The translations under genes were made by a program, and so were the position numbers. This document shows, one piece after another, positions 32,900 to 40,700 of a stretch of 41,024 bases of DNA. Under the pieces are notes generated by a model. It did no database searches. It was not told where the DNA came from and saw only the letters and a program-made list of their open reading frames with translations. Each line of letters begins with the position of its first letter. Position 1 is the first letter of the stretch. Source of the stretch: Alphaproteobacteria bacterium (GTDB lineage: Bacteria > Pseudomonadota > Alphaproteobacteria > Rhizobiales > Aestuariivirgaceae); NCBI GenBank assembly GCA_028868695.1, contig JAGWTZ010000026.1:1-41024 (forward strand). The letters are read 5' to 3'.

Positions 32900-33833
32900 C
32901 GCCGATCACGGCCAGTAGCGCCATGGCATTGCGGAACAGGCCAAGGCCGGCCTCAATATCCTTTTCATCGCGCGGCTCGCGGCCATGGCCCATCGTGGCC
33001 AAATCCACCACTTCACCGTGATAGTTGCGCGGGCCGCCAAAGGTGAAGCCGAGGGCGCCTGCCATTGCGGCTTCCGGCCAGCCTGCATTGGGCGAATTGT
33101 GTTTGGCGGCATCGCGGCGCATGGCGGCCCAGGCGGACATCATGGCGGCCTGGCCGCTGGCACGGGCGGCAAGCGTGAAGAGCAGGCCCGTGAGGCGCGA
33201 GGCGGGCAGGTTGAGCACATCATCCAGCCGCGCCGCGGCCCAGCCGAAGTTGAGGTATTTCTCCGACTTGTGGCCGATCATCGAGTCGGCCGTGTTGATG
33301 GCCTTGTAGGCCGCAAGGCCGGGCAGGCCGAGCAGCGCATACCAGAGCACTGGCGCCACCACGCCATCGCTGGCATTTTCGGCAAGGCTTTCCAATGCCG
33401 CTTTGGCCACGCCGCCCTCGCTGAGGACGCTCGGGTCACGCCCGACAATCTTTCCCACTTCCTGGCGCGCAAGCGAAAGCGAGTTGGGCAAGGCGCCGGC
33501 CACGGCGGCCACATGGCTGATGAGGGACTTCTGGGCAATCAGTGTGGTGGCCAGTGCGGCATTGATGACCCAGCCGAAGGGCAGGGCAGCCAGCAGGCGG
33601 GCGATCATTGCCGCAGGCACGGCAACGGCGATGAGAAGGACGATCACGGCAACCACGCCGTTGATGCGGTTTTGCCGGGCAGACGCTTCCGGATCGTTCA
33701 GGCCGTCGTCGAGATAGCTGATGAGCTTGCCCGCCCATTGCACAGGGTGGCCGCACATGGCTTGCAGCGCGGCCGGGTATCCCACCACGGCCTCGGCCAG
33801 CAGCGCCAAAGTGGCCAATGCAAATTGGTTCAT
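32877..33833 (-). CDS. cobD: adenosylcobinamide-phosphate synthase (CbiB/CobD)
   Basis: 318-aa integral membrane protein that attaches aminopropanol phosphate to adenosylcobyric acid. Family motifs are EAVVGYP, HPVQWAGKLI, AVAGALPNSLSLARQEVGKIVGRD (as shorter blocks), ESLAENASDGVVAP, NTADSMIGHKSEKYLNFGWAAARLDD and PNAGWPEAAMAGALG. Several hydrophobic helices are present. It is the last gene of the leftward cobA-cobB-cobQ-cobD run, and its start overlaps the cobQ stop by four bases. Confidence 0.95.
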   Translation of the reverse strand: MNQFALATLALLAEAVVGYPAALQAMCGHPVQWAGKLISYLDDGLNDPEASARQNRINGVVAVIVLLIAVAVPAAMIARLLAALPFGWVINAALATTLIAQKSLISHVAAVAGALPNSLSLARQEVGKIVGRDPSVLSEGGVAKAALESLAENASDGVVAPVLWYALLGLPGLAAYKAINTADSMIGHKSEKYLNFGWAAARLDDVLNLPASRLTGLLFTLAARASGQAAMMSAWAAMRRDAAKHNSPNAGWPEAAMAGALGFTFGGPRNYHGEVVDLATMGHGREPRDEKDIEAGLGLFRNAMALLAVIGAILAIAL

Positions 33834-35296
33834 GTCACAGGTTCCGCCATGCGCAGGATGGCATCAATGCCGAGGTGGGCTTCAAGATGGGCCGCCAGCG
33901 CATCAAGGGTGTCTTCAATGCCCTGTTCATAGGCGTGGGACGAGACAGCCGCGCCGAGGGATTTGAGGTAGGCCGACCGGAAGCCATCGCTGGTGAAACA
34001 GCCGTGCAGATAGGTGCCGGTCACCAGCCCTTCAGGGCTGATGGCGCCTTCCGGCCCGCCCGGCTTCTGGGCAAAGGGGCGCGCGCAATCCGGGCCTACG
34101 GTCTCGCCCAGATGGATTTCATAGGCCGAGATCAATTTGCCGGAAAGCGTATGCATGGCCTGGGTTTCGGTGGTGGTCTTGTCTGGCAGCAGGGTGGTTT
34201 CGACGTCCAAGAGGCCAAGGCCTGCCACGCTGCCGGGTGTGCCCTCCAGGCCCTGCGGGTCGTGGATCAGGCGGCCAAGCATCTGGAAGCCGCCACAGAG
34301 GCCCAGCACACGCCCGCCGCGCCTGTGGTGGGCGGCCAGGTCAATATCCCAGCCTGCCGCGCGCAAGGCGGCCAAGTCCGCCATGGTGGATTTGCTGCCG
34401 GGAATGATCACCAGGCTGCAATCCCCAGGAATCGGCTGGCCAGGCGTGAGGAACTGCACCGACACGCCGGGCTCCTGCCGCAACGGGTCGAGATCATCGA
34501 AATTGGCAATGCGCGGCAGGCGCAACACGCAAATTTTCAAGCCCTTTGAATTGCTTGCTGCCAGTTCCTCCAATGCCACTGCATCTTCGGCGGGCAGGCG
34601 CGAGGCGGCGGGGAAGTGTGGCACGATTCCCACACAGGGCACGCCAAGGCGGTGTTCCAGGAACTTGCGTCCTTCAACAAACAGCTGTGGATCGCCGTGG
34701 AACTTATTGATCAGGAATCCTTTTATGCGTTTTGAATCGGTTTCATCCAATACGGCCAAGGTGCCGACCAGAGAGGCAATGACACCGCCGCGGTGAATGT
34801 CGCCCACCAGCAACACGGGCATATTGGCCGCTTCGGCAAAGCCCATGTTGGCCAGATCGCCATCGCGCAGGTTGGTTTCCGCCGGGCTGCCTGCGCCTTC
34901 CACCAGGATCACATCATGCGCAGACGCCAGCTTGTGAAAGCTATCGAGGATGGCTGGCATGAACTGCTGCCGCTGGCTGAAGAATTGCCGCGCTGTCAGA
35001 GTGGCGGCCCTTTTCCCTTGCACGATCACCTGCGCCCCCGTCTCCGCTTCTGGCTTGAGCAGAACCGGGTTCATATGCAATGATGGTGGCACCCGGGCGG
35101 CGCGGGCCTGCAGGGCCTGGGCGCGGCCGATTTCGCCGCCGTCACGCGTCACGGCTGCGTTGTTGGACATGTTCTGCGGCTTGAATGGCGCCACGGAAAG
35201 GCCACGCTTCACGAGGGCGCGGGCGAGGCCGGCCACGATCAGGCTTTTGCCCACGTCTGAGCCTGTGCCCATGACCATGATGGCTCTCGCGCTCAT
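33830..35296 (-). CDS. cobQ: cobyric acid synthase
   Basis: 488 aa. Glutamine-dependent amidation of four corrin side chains (b, d, e, g). The N-terminal dethiobiotin-synthetase-like ATPase begins MVMGTGSDVGKSLIVAGLAR and APFKPQNMSNNAAVT. The C-terminal class I glutamine amidotransferase has the nucleophile Cys in LGLCGGFQMLGR, with GTYLHGCF near the end carrying the His. IIPGSKSTMADL is characteristic of CobQ rather than CobB. It overlaps cobB and cobD by four bases each. Confidence 0.96.
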   Translation of the reverse strand: MSARAIMVMGTGSDVGKSLIVAGLARALVKRGLSVAPFKPQNMSNNAAVTRDGGEIGRAQALQARAARVPPSLHMNPVLLKPEAETGAQVIVQGKRAATLTARQFFSQRQQFMPAILDSFHKLASAHDVILVEGAGSPAETNLRDGDLANMGFAEAANMPVLLVGDIHRGGVIASLVGTLAVLDETDSKRIKGFLINKFHGDPQLFVEGRKFLEHRLGVPCVGIVPHFPAASRLPAEDAVALEELAASNSKGLKICVLRLPRIANFDDLDPLRQEPGVSVQFLTPGQPIPGDCSLVIIPGSKSTMADLAALRAAGWDIDLAAHHRRGGRVLGLCGGFQMLGRLIHDPQGLEGTPGSVAGLGLLDVETTLLPDKTTTETQAMHTLSGKLISAYEIHLGETVGPDCARPFAQKPGGPEGAISPEGLVTGTYLHGCFTSDGFRSAYLKSLGAAVSSHAYEQGIEDTLDALAAHLEAHLGIDAILRMAEPVT

Positions 35297-36576
35297 GCGG
35301 CCACGCTGATGACATGGGCGTAGGAGCCCATCACGTTGCCGATGCGCTGGCCCATGTGCCCCAGATCAGCGGCAGTGGCATCGCTGGCGCGGAACAGTGG
35401 CTCGCCGCCGCCCTGCCTCGCGATGGTGGAATAGTGAAACTCATGGCCGCGCAGCGCCTGCTGCCACGGCCCAGCCAACGGTTGCAGCTGGCGATAGCCG
35501 AGATGCAGCTTGCGGCTGGCAAAGCTGGTGGCCAGCGGCAAAAGGCCTGCCATGGCATGGCGGGCACCACTGGCATCAATCAGGCCTTCGCCGAGCACCA
35601 TGTATCCCCCGCATTCGCCGTAGATGAGGCCTTGAAACGCCTTCAGGCCATTGAGGAAGCGGCCGTTGGCCGCCAGCTTTCCGGCATGGAGTTCGGGGTA
35701 GCCGCCGGGCAGGAAAACCGCGTCCGCCTTGGGTGGCGCTTCATCGGCCAAGGGTGAGAAAAAGCGCAATTCCGCGCCTTGCCGTTGCCAGCCTTGCAGC
35801 AGATGGGGATAGGCAAAGGAAAAGGCATCGTCGCGGGCCACGGCGATGGATTGGGCCAGTGGTGGCAGGGGGAAGGCCCCGTGCTGGGGATGATTCGCCA
35901 GCGGGGCCGCTGATTCGAATATCCTGTCAAGAAATGTTTCACGTGCGACTCCTGAGGCCGCGCTTTCAATGAAGGCCTCAAGCTGCTGATTCTCTTGGGC
36001 CTGCACCAGCCCAAGGTGGCGGGATGGCAGGGATAGTGAGTCAAACTGGCGCAGGGCGCCGAGCACGGTTGCGCCTATGCCACTGAGCGCGCCATGCAGG
36101 ATCGCCTCGTGCTTGTCGCTGGCCACGCGGTTGAGGATCACGCCTGCGAGGCGCACATCCGGCCGGAAATCCCGGAACCCCTGAACCAGCGCGGCGATGG
36201 ACTGGCCTTGCCTTGCGGTATCGACCACCAGCAGGATGGGCAGGCCGAGTGCTGCCGCCAAGTCAGCGGTGGAGCCCTTGGCACCCTGTGGCCCATCGAA
36301 CAGGCCCATCACGCCTTCAATGATGAGAATGTCCGCGCTTGCGGCTTGCGCGCCTGCGAGCGCCCCTGCCATGGCTTCGCCCATGGCCCAAAGGTCGAGG
36401 TTGATGCAGGGCTTGCCGGTGGCCGCAGCGTGGAAGCCGGGGTCAATATAATCAGGCCCGGCCTTGGCAGAGGCAACGTGCCGGCCCTGGTTCCTCAGGG
36501 CACGGAGCAAACCCAGTGTGAACAGCGTCTTGCCGCTGCCGGAATGGGGCGCGGCGATCACGAGGCCTTTAACCAA
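35293..36576 (-). CDS. cobB: cobyrinate a,c-diamide synthase (CobB/CbiA)
   Basis: 427 aa. ATP- and glutamine-dependent amidation of the a and c carboxylates. The P-loop is APHSGSGKT, followed by KAGPDYIDPGFH, GVMGLFDG and VLNRV. The C-terminal amidotransferase has its Cys in YGECGGYMVLGEGL and EFHYS near the end. The aerobic (hydrogenobyrinate) versus anaerobic (cobyrinate) substrate cannot be told from sequence. The start is a TTG at 36576, overlapping the cobA stop by eight bases, with no ATG nearby. Confidence 0.94.
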   Translation of the reverse strand: MVKGLVIAAPHSGSGKTLFTLGLLRALRNQGRHVASAKAGPDYIDPGFHAAATGKPCINLDLWAMGEAMAGALAGAQAASADILIIEGVMGLFDGPQGAKGSTADLAAALGLPILLVVDTARQGQSIAALVQGFRDFRPDVRLAGVILNRVASDKHEAILHGALSGIGATVLGALRQFDSLSLPSRHLGLVQAQENQQLEAFIESAASGVARETFLDRIFESAAPLANHPQHGAFPLPPLAQSIAVARDDAFSFAYPHLLQGWQRQGAELRFFSPLADEAPPKADAVFLPGGYPELHAGKLAANGRFLNGLKAFQGLIYGECGGYMVLGEGLIDASGARHAMAGLLPLATSFASRKLHLGYRQLQPLAGPWQQALRGHEFHYSTIARQGGGEPLFRASDATAADLGHMGQRIGNVMGSYAHVISVAA

Positions 36577-37432
36577 TCGGGTTGGCCTTCAGGCTGGGGG
36601 AATACCAATCGAGCAGGCTGCGCCAATCCGAAGCGTGGCCGACCACCACGATCGCGGGCGTGGGTGGCTCATTTGCCTCCACGAAGGCGCCCGCTGCGGC
36701 CAACGTTGTCATGGCCACCTGCTGTTGCGGCAGGGAAGCATTCGAAATGATGGACACGGGATCTTCGCCCTTGCGGCCGCCTTGCATCAGGGCGCTGGCA
36801 ATGTCGCCAAGGTTCTTCACGGCCATGTACATGACGATCACGGGCGAGGCCAAGGCCACAGCGGCCCAGTCGACATTCACGGGCATCTTGCCGGAGGCAT
36901 CATGGCCGGTGAGGAAAATCACCGAATGATTGGTGTCGCGGTGGGTGGCGGGAATGCCGGCATAGGCAAGGCCCCCCACGCCAGCGGTGATCCCCGGCAC
37001 AATGCGGAAGGGCACGCCTGCCTTGGCGAGAGATTGGCTTTCCTCGCCGCCGCGGCCGAACATGAAGGGGTCTCCGCCCTTGAGGCGCAGCACGCGCTTG
37101 CCAGCCTGTGCCAGTTCAATCAGGCGTTCGGAAATGTCGCGCTGCGTGGGCGAGGGCTTGCCGCCGCGCTTGCCGGCGTATTCGAGCTCGGCTCCCGTGC
37201 GCACCCAGCGCAGGATGTCCGGGTTCACCAGCGCGTCATAGACCACCACATCGCAGTTTTGCATGGCGTGATAGCAGAGCAGGGACATCAGGCCCGGCGC
37301 GCCGGGGCCTGCGCCTACCAGCCACACCCAGCCGCGCTCAAACGTGGGGAAAGCTTCGGCATCCAGCCGGGCGAAGCCCGTGCCTGTGCCTTGGGTCTGC
37401 CAGCTTTTCACTTTGGTGTTTTCACTTGCCAT
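36569..37432 (-). CDS. cobA: uroporphyrinogen-III C-methyltransferase
   Basis: 287 aa. SAM-dependent methylation of uroporphyrinogen III at C2 and C7 to precorrin-2, the branch point to cobalamin and siroheme. Family motifs are LVGAGPGAPGLMSLL, VVYDALVNPDIL, RLKGGDPFMFGRGGEE, VPGITAGVGGLAYAGIP and THRDTNHSVIFLTGH. It is the stand-alone CobA form, without CysG domains. An N-terminal extension of about 35 residues precedes the fold. It heads the leftward cob run. ATG 37432 is 22 bp from the likely cbiD start on the other strand; the frame's open stretch to 38221 is antisense to cbiD and rejected. Confidence 0.95.
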   Translation of the reverse strand: MASENTKVKSWQTQGTGTGFARLDAEAFPTFERGWVWLVGAGPGAPGLMSLLCYHAMQNCDVVVYDALVNPDILRWVRTGAELEYAGKRGGKPSPTQRDISERLIELAQAGKRVLRLKGGDPFMFGRGGEESQSLAKAGVPFRIVPGITAGVGGLAYAGIPATHRDTNHSVIFLTGHDASGKMPVNVDWAAVALASPVIVMYMAVKNLGDIASALMQGGRKGEDPVSIISNASLPQQQVAMTTLAAAGAFVEANEPPTPAIVVVGHASDWRSLLDWYSPSLKANPIG

Positions 37433-37454
37433 GAGGGCCTTATACACTGTTGCC

Positions 37455-38495
37455 ATGAGACAGGAGAAGCCGGAAGGCGAACTAAAAAGGGGCTGGACGA
37501 CAGGGGCCTGCGCCACGGCGGCGGTGAAGGCGGCATTGACAGCCTTGCGGGAGGGCACATTTGCCGACCCCGTTTCCATCACCTTGCCGAAAGGCGAGGA
37601 GCCTTCCTTCCCTTTGGCGCTGGCCGAAAAGGGCGATGGCTGGGCGCGGGCGGGAATTGTCAAAGACGCGGGGGATGACCCGGATGTGACGCATGGTGCC
37701 ATGATCATTGCCAAGGTGACGCCCGGCGGCCGGGGCTTGCGCTTCCGGGCGGGCGAAGGGGTGGGGCTGGTGACCAAGCCGGGCCTGCCCATTGGCGTGG
37801 GTGAGCCTGCCATCAATCCCGTTCCGCGTGCATTGATGACTGGCGTGGCCGAAGCCCTGGGCTTTGCTGATCTTGAGATTGAGATTTCAATTCCCGGCGG
37901 CGCGGCGCTGGCGGAAAAAACCTGGAACCCGAGGCTGGGCATTGTTGGTGGCCTTTCCATCCTGGGCACCACGGGTGTTGTGAACCCGTTCTCCTGTGCG
38001 GCGTGGATTGCCTCGATCCATCGCGGCATTGACGTGGCACGGGCGGCGGGTCTCTTGCATGTGGCGGGCTGCACCGGTTCGACATCGGAAGACGCGGTGC
38101 GTGCCCATTTTGGCCTGCCGCTGGAGGCGATGCTGGACATGGGGGATTTCGCCGGGGGCGTTCTCAAATATCTGCGCAGCCATCCGGTGCCGCGCCTGAC
38201 CCTTGGCGGCGGCTTTGGCAAGATGGTGAAACTTGCTCAGGGGCACATGGATTTGCATTCGGGCCGGTCGCAAGTTGATTTCGAGTGGCTGGCGGCGCGC
38301 GTGCCAGATGAATTGCGTGCGCGGGCGCTGGCCGCCAACACCGCCCTTGAAGTGCTGGACCTGGCGGGGCAGGGGCTGGCGCAGCGCGTGGCCGGGGAGG
38401 CGCGGGCGCAAGCCGCGGCAGTGGCAGGGCCGGAGATTGCAGTTGACGTGATCATCGTCGACCGCGGTGGAAAGATCATCGCCCATGCAGCCTGA
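37455..38495 (+). CDS. cbiD: cobalt-precorrin-5B C1-methyltransferase
   Basis: 346 aa. CbiD methylates C1 with loss of the C20 acetaldehyde in the anaerobic route; in many alphaproteobacteria it stands in for CobF. Signature pieces are RGWTTGACATAAVKAAL, VTPGGRGLRFRAGEGVG, the PAINPVPR loop, ISIPGGAALAEKTWNPRLGI, LGTTGVVNPFS, GCTGSTSE and LTLGGGFGKMVKLAQG. ATG 37455 matches family N-termini. ATG 37431, eight codons earlier, would overlap the cobA start codon. It is divergent from cobA, with essentially no room for a separate promoter, and overlaps cobK by 11 bases. Confidence 0.94.
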   Translation: MRQEKPEGELKRGWTTGACATAAVKAALTALREGTFADPVSITLPKGEEPSFPLALAEKGDGWARAGIVKDAGDDPDVTHGAMIIAKVTPGGRGLRFRAGEGVGLVTKPGLPIGVGEPAINPVPRALMTGVAEALGFADLEIEISIPGGAALAEKTWNPRLGIVGGLSILGTTGVVNPFSCAAWIASIHRGIDVARAAGLLHVAGCTGSTSEDAVRAHFGLPLEAMLDMGDFAGGVLKYLRSHPVPRLTLGGGFGKMVKLAQGHMDLHSGRSQVDFEWLAARVPDELRARALAANTALEVLDLAGQGLAQRVAGEARAQAAAVAGPEIAVDVIIVDRGGKIIAHAA

Positions 38496-39219
38496 GCGCA
38501 TTCTCATTCTGGGTGGCACTGGCCTGGCACGGCAGGCGGCGGATGCGCTGGTGGCGCGCGGGGCGCACGTGGTCACTTCATTGGCTGGCGTCACCCGCAC
38601 GCCGCATTTGCCGAAAGGGGAAATCCGCACTGGCGGATTTGGCGGAGCCGAGGGGCTGGCCACCTATTTGCGGAACAATGCATTTGATTGGGTTGTTGAT
38701 GCTACTCATCCCTTTGCAGCGCAGATGCCAGTGCATGCGGCATTGGCTTGTGCAGCGGCAGGCGTGCGCCTGTTGAGGCTTGAGGCGCCGGCATGGATAG
38801 CCCAGGCCGGTGATGATTGGCGGATGGCGCCCACGATTGCGGCGGCGGTATTGGCACTCCCCTCGCAGTCCAAGGCGGCTGTCACCGTGGGGCGCAAGGA
38901 AATCGGCATCTTCTTTGCGCGAGCCGATCTCTCGGGCATTGCGCGGATGATTGAACCACCTGAGCAGGCGGTGCCGCCCACGTGGCAGTTGTTGCTGGAG
39001 CGGCCGCCATTTTCCCTTGCGGCGGAGGTTGATCTTTTGCGCGCTGGAAACATTCAATTCCTTGTTAGCAAGAATGCTGGCGGCCCGCGCGTTGCAAAGC
39101 TTGATGCGGCCGCGGCATTGGCCATTCCCGTAATCATGGTGCAGCGCCCGGCCAAACCCGTTGTGCCCACTGCCGCCACGGTGGATGAGCTGCTTGGCAG
39201 GCTTGCGCTTCGCGGATAG
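38485..39219 (+). CDS. cobK: precorrin-6A reductase (CobK/CbiJ)
   Basis: 244 aa. NADPH-dependent reduction of the precorrin-6A macrocycle. The N-terminal ILILGGTGLARQAADAL, the central DWVVDATHPFAAQMPVHAA block and RLLRLEAPAW fit the family, as do the C-terminal FLVSKNAGG and IPVIMVQRP. The start ATG lies within the end of cbiD (11-base overlap), so the two are cotranslated. The chemistry follows the CbiD step by one enzyme, a sensible pairing. Confidence 0.93.
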   Translation: MQPERILILGGTGLARQAADALVARGAHVVTSLAGVTRTPHLPKGEIRTGGFGGAEGLATYLRNNAFDWVVDATHPFAAQMPVHAALACAAAGVRLLRLEAPAWIAQAGDDWRMAPTIAAAVLALPSQSKAAVTVGRKEIGIFFARADLSGIARMIEPPEQAVPPTWQLLLERPPFSLAAEVDLLRAGNIQFLVSKNAGGPRVAKLDAAAALAIPVIMVQRPAKPVVPTAATVDELLGRLALRG

Positions 39220-39249
39220 GCTCGCCACGCAGGACCGGGGATTCGCGCC

Positions 39250-40272
39250 ATGAAGAGATTTTTCAGTTTGCTGGTGTTCATGCTGGGGCTTCTTCCCGCC
39301 TTGGCCATGGCCTCGACATTGGCTGATGTGAAGGCGCGCGGAACATTGAAGTGCGGCGTCAACCCCGGGCTTGCCGGATTTGCGCTGAAAGGTACTGACG
39401 GACAGTGGCAGGGCTTTGATGTGGACTATTGCCGCGCAGTGGCCGCCGCCGTTCTGGGCGATGCCAGCAAGGTGGAATTTGTCGCCTCCTCGACGACTGA
39501 CCGCTTTGACAAGCTGGCCAAAGGCGAAGTGGACATTCTTGCCCGCAACACGACATGGACGATGGAGCGTGAGACCAAGACGCCGCTGCGTTTTGTCGGC
39601 ATTTCCTATCATGACGGGCAAGGCTTCCTGGTGCCGAAATCCATCGGCGTCACTTCCGCTTATCAGTTGAACCAGGCCGCCGTGTGTTTTCTTTCCGGAA
39701 CCACGACGCAGGCCAATGTGGAAGACCTGTTCAAGCTGAAAAACATGACCTTCACGCCCGTAACCTTCGGCACCATTGATGAGCTGGTGGCGGCGTTCCA
39801 GGCCAAGGGCGAAACCAAGTGTGATGCATATTCTGCCGATCAATCGCAGCTTTATGCCGTGCGCCTCAAGCTGGCCAAGCCTGACCAATACGTGATCCTG
39901 CCGGAGGTGATTTCGAAAGAGCCGCTTGGCCCGGCGGTGCGGCAGGGAGATGAGCAATGGTTCACCATCACCCGCTGGGTGCTGTTCGCGCTGATCAATG
40001 GCGAGGAACTGGGTGTCAAGGCCAAGACCGCCGATGACATGAAGGCCAATGACCCAAGGCCTGAATTGCGCCGCCTGCTGGGCGCTGAGGGCACCTTCGG
40101 CGTTGACATGGGGCTGGACAATGACTGGGCGCTGCGGGCGCTGAAGGCGGTGGGCAATTATGGCGAGGTGTTCGAGCGCAATCTCGGCAAGGCCACGCCG
40201 CTGGGCATTGCGCGCGGGCTGAACGCCGCATGGAATGACGGCGGCATTCTCTATGCTCCCCCGGTGCGGTGA
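39250..40272 (+). CDS. amino-acid ABC transporter substrate-binding protein (AapJ-like)
   Basis: 340-aa periplasmic binding protein. The signal peptide MKRFFSLLVFMLGLLPALAM is cleaved near AMA-S. The family 3 solute-binding fold shows LKCGVNPGLAGFALKG, GFDVDYCRAVAAAVLGD, DRFDKLAKGEVDILARNTTW and WFTITRWVLFALINGEELG. It resembles the general L-amino-acid binding protein AapJ/BztA, including the C-terminal NYGEVFERNLG and GGILYAPPVR. No permease or ATPase genes adjoin it, so it is an orphan that may feed a transporter encoded elsewhere. It starts 30 bases after cobK and may be on the same transcript. Confidence 0.9.
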   Translation: MKRFFSLLVFMLGLLPALAMASTLADVKARGTLKCGVNPGLAGFALKGTDGQWQGFDVDYCRAVAAAVLGDASKVEFVASSTTDRFDKLAKGEVDILARNTTWTMERETKTPLRFVGISYHDGQGFLVPKSIGVTSAYQLNQAAVCFLSGTTTQANVEDLFKLKNMTFTPVTFGTIDELVAAFQAKGETKCDAYSADQSQLYAVRLKLAKPDQYVILPEVISKEPLGPAVRQGDEQWFTITRWVLFALINGEELGVKAKTADDMKANDPRPELRRLLGAEGTFGVDMGLDNDWALRALKAVGNYGEVFERNLGKATPLGIARGLNAAWNDGGILYAPPVR

Positions 40273-40614
40273 TTATAGTTTCTGGGCGTGCAGCCTGAAC
40301 CAGTTTGCGAGTTTGTCCTCAAGCAAATCCCCTGATGCCAATGCCAGGAAAGTTCGGACGTTTTCAACCTGGGTTGAGTGCATCGCATATCCATTCAGGT
40401 ACAGGAATGTGAATGAAGCAACCAGGGCTGTCCGCTTGTTGCCATCAACAAAAGGGTGATTGCGGGCAATGCCGAAGGCATAGGCGGCGGCGAGTTCAGC
40501 TAGGTCTGCGGTGCCGTAAGCGGCCTTGTTCAGTGAAGCAAAGGCTCTCTCCCTTGCCGATACGCAGTTTGGCCGGCACTTCCTTTGGCTAAGCAATTCC
40601 CACAGAATTGCCAA
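40273..40614 (-). pseudogene. doc: truncated Doc-family toxin fused out of frame to its antitoxin
   Basis: The open frame encodes 113 residues. From NKAAYGTADLAELAAAYAFG onward it is a good Doc/Fic C-terminal part, including the active motif HPFVDGNKRT and a normal ending. The first 28 or so residues (MAILWELLSQRKCRPNCVSA...) are not Doc: they are the antitoxin DNA read in another frame. The normal Doc N-terminal helices (about 45-50 residues) are missing. A deletion therefore joined the antitoxin front to the toxin back near 40530. It may still be translated, but is probably inactive as an AMP-/phosphate-transferring toxin. Confidence 0.8.
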
Positions 40615-40657
40615 CTGTGGTGACTTTGGCCTGTGCGATGGTGACCTGCTTGTTCAT
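40529..40657 (-). pseudogene. AbrB-type antitoxin remnant with internal stop
   Basis: From ATG 40657 the frame reads MNKQVTIAQAKVTTVGNSVG-IA, then TAG at 40591-40589, then PKEVPAKLRIGKGESLCFTE. This is the SpoVT/AbrB (MazE-like) swapped-hairpin antitoxin commonly encoded before Doc, where the family reads ...VGIxLPKExLAxLxxxKGD.... The stop replaces the Leu before PKE. Sequence similarity ends where the Doc fragment begins, so the C-terminal half is deleted. Only a 22-residue peptide could be made without readthrough. Confidence 0.75.
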
Positions 40658-40666
40658 GGTACGTTT

Positions 40667-40676
40667 CACTATAGTG
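40667..40676. promoter_or_regulatory. palindromic candidate operator with -10 element
   Basis: CACTATAGTG, a perfect 10-base palindrome, lies 10 bases before the antitoxin ATG. On the minus strand it contains TATAGT, a plausible -10. Toxin-antitoxin promoters are usually autoregulated through such sites, so this may be a surviving operator. Confidence 0.35.
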
Positions 40677-40700
40677 GTGGTTGCTACAAAAAACTGAATT

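Noticed and set aside
37433-38221. Upstream extension of the cobA frame
   Set aside because: It is antisense to cbiD, and the family N-terminus begins after 37432.
38578-39957. 459-codon leftward open frame opposite cobK and the binding-protein gene
   Set aside because: It is antisense to two well-supported genes, has no domain character and is rich in His/Arg/Gln as expected from reading GC-rich codons backwards.
40231-40246. TGGAATGACGGCGGCA inside the binding-protein gene, similar to the left-end repeat
   Set aside because: It encodes W-N-D-G-G in the conserved AapJ C-terminal motif, so the match is best explained by coding constraint.
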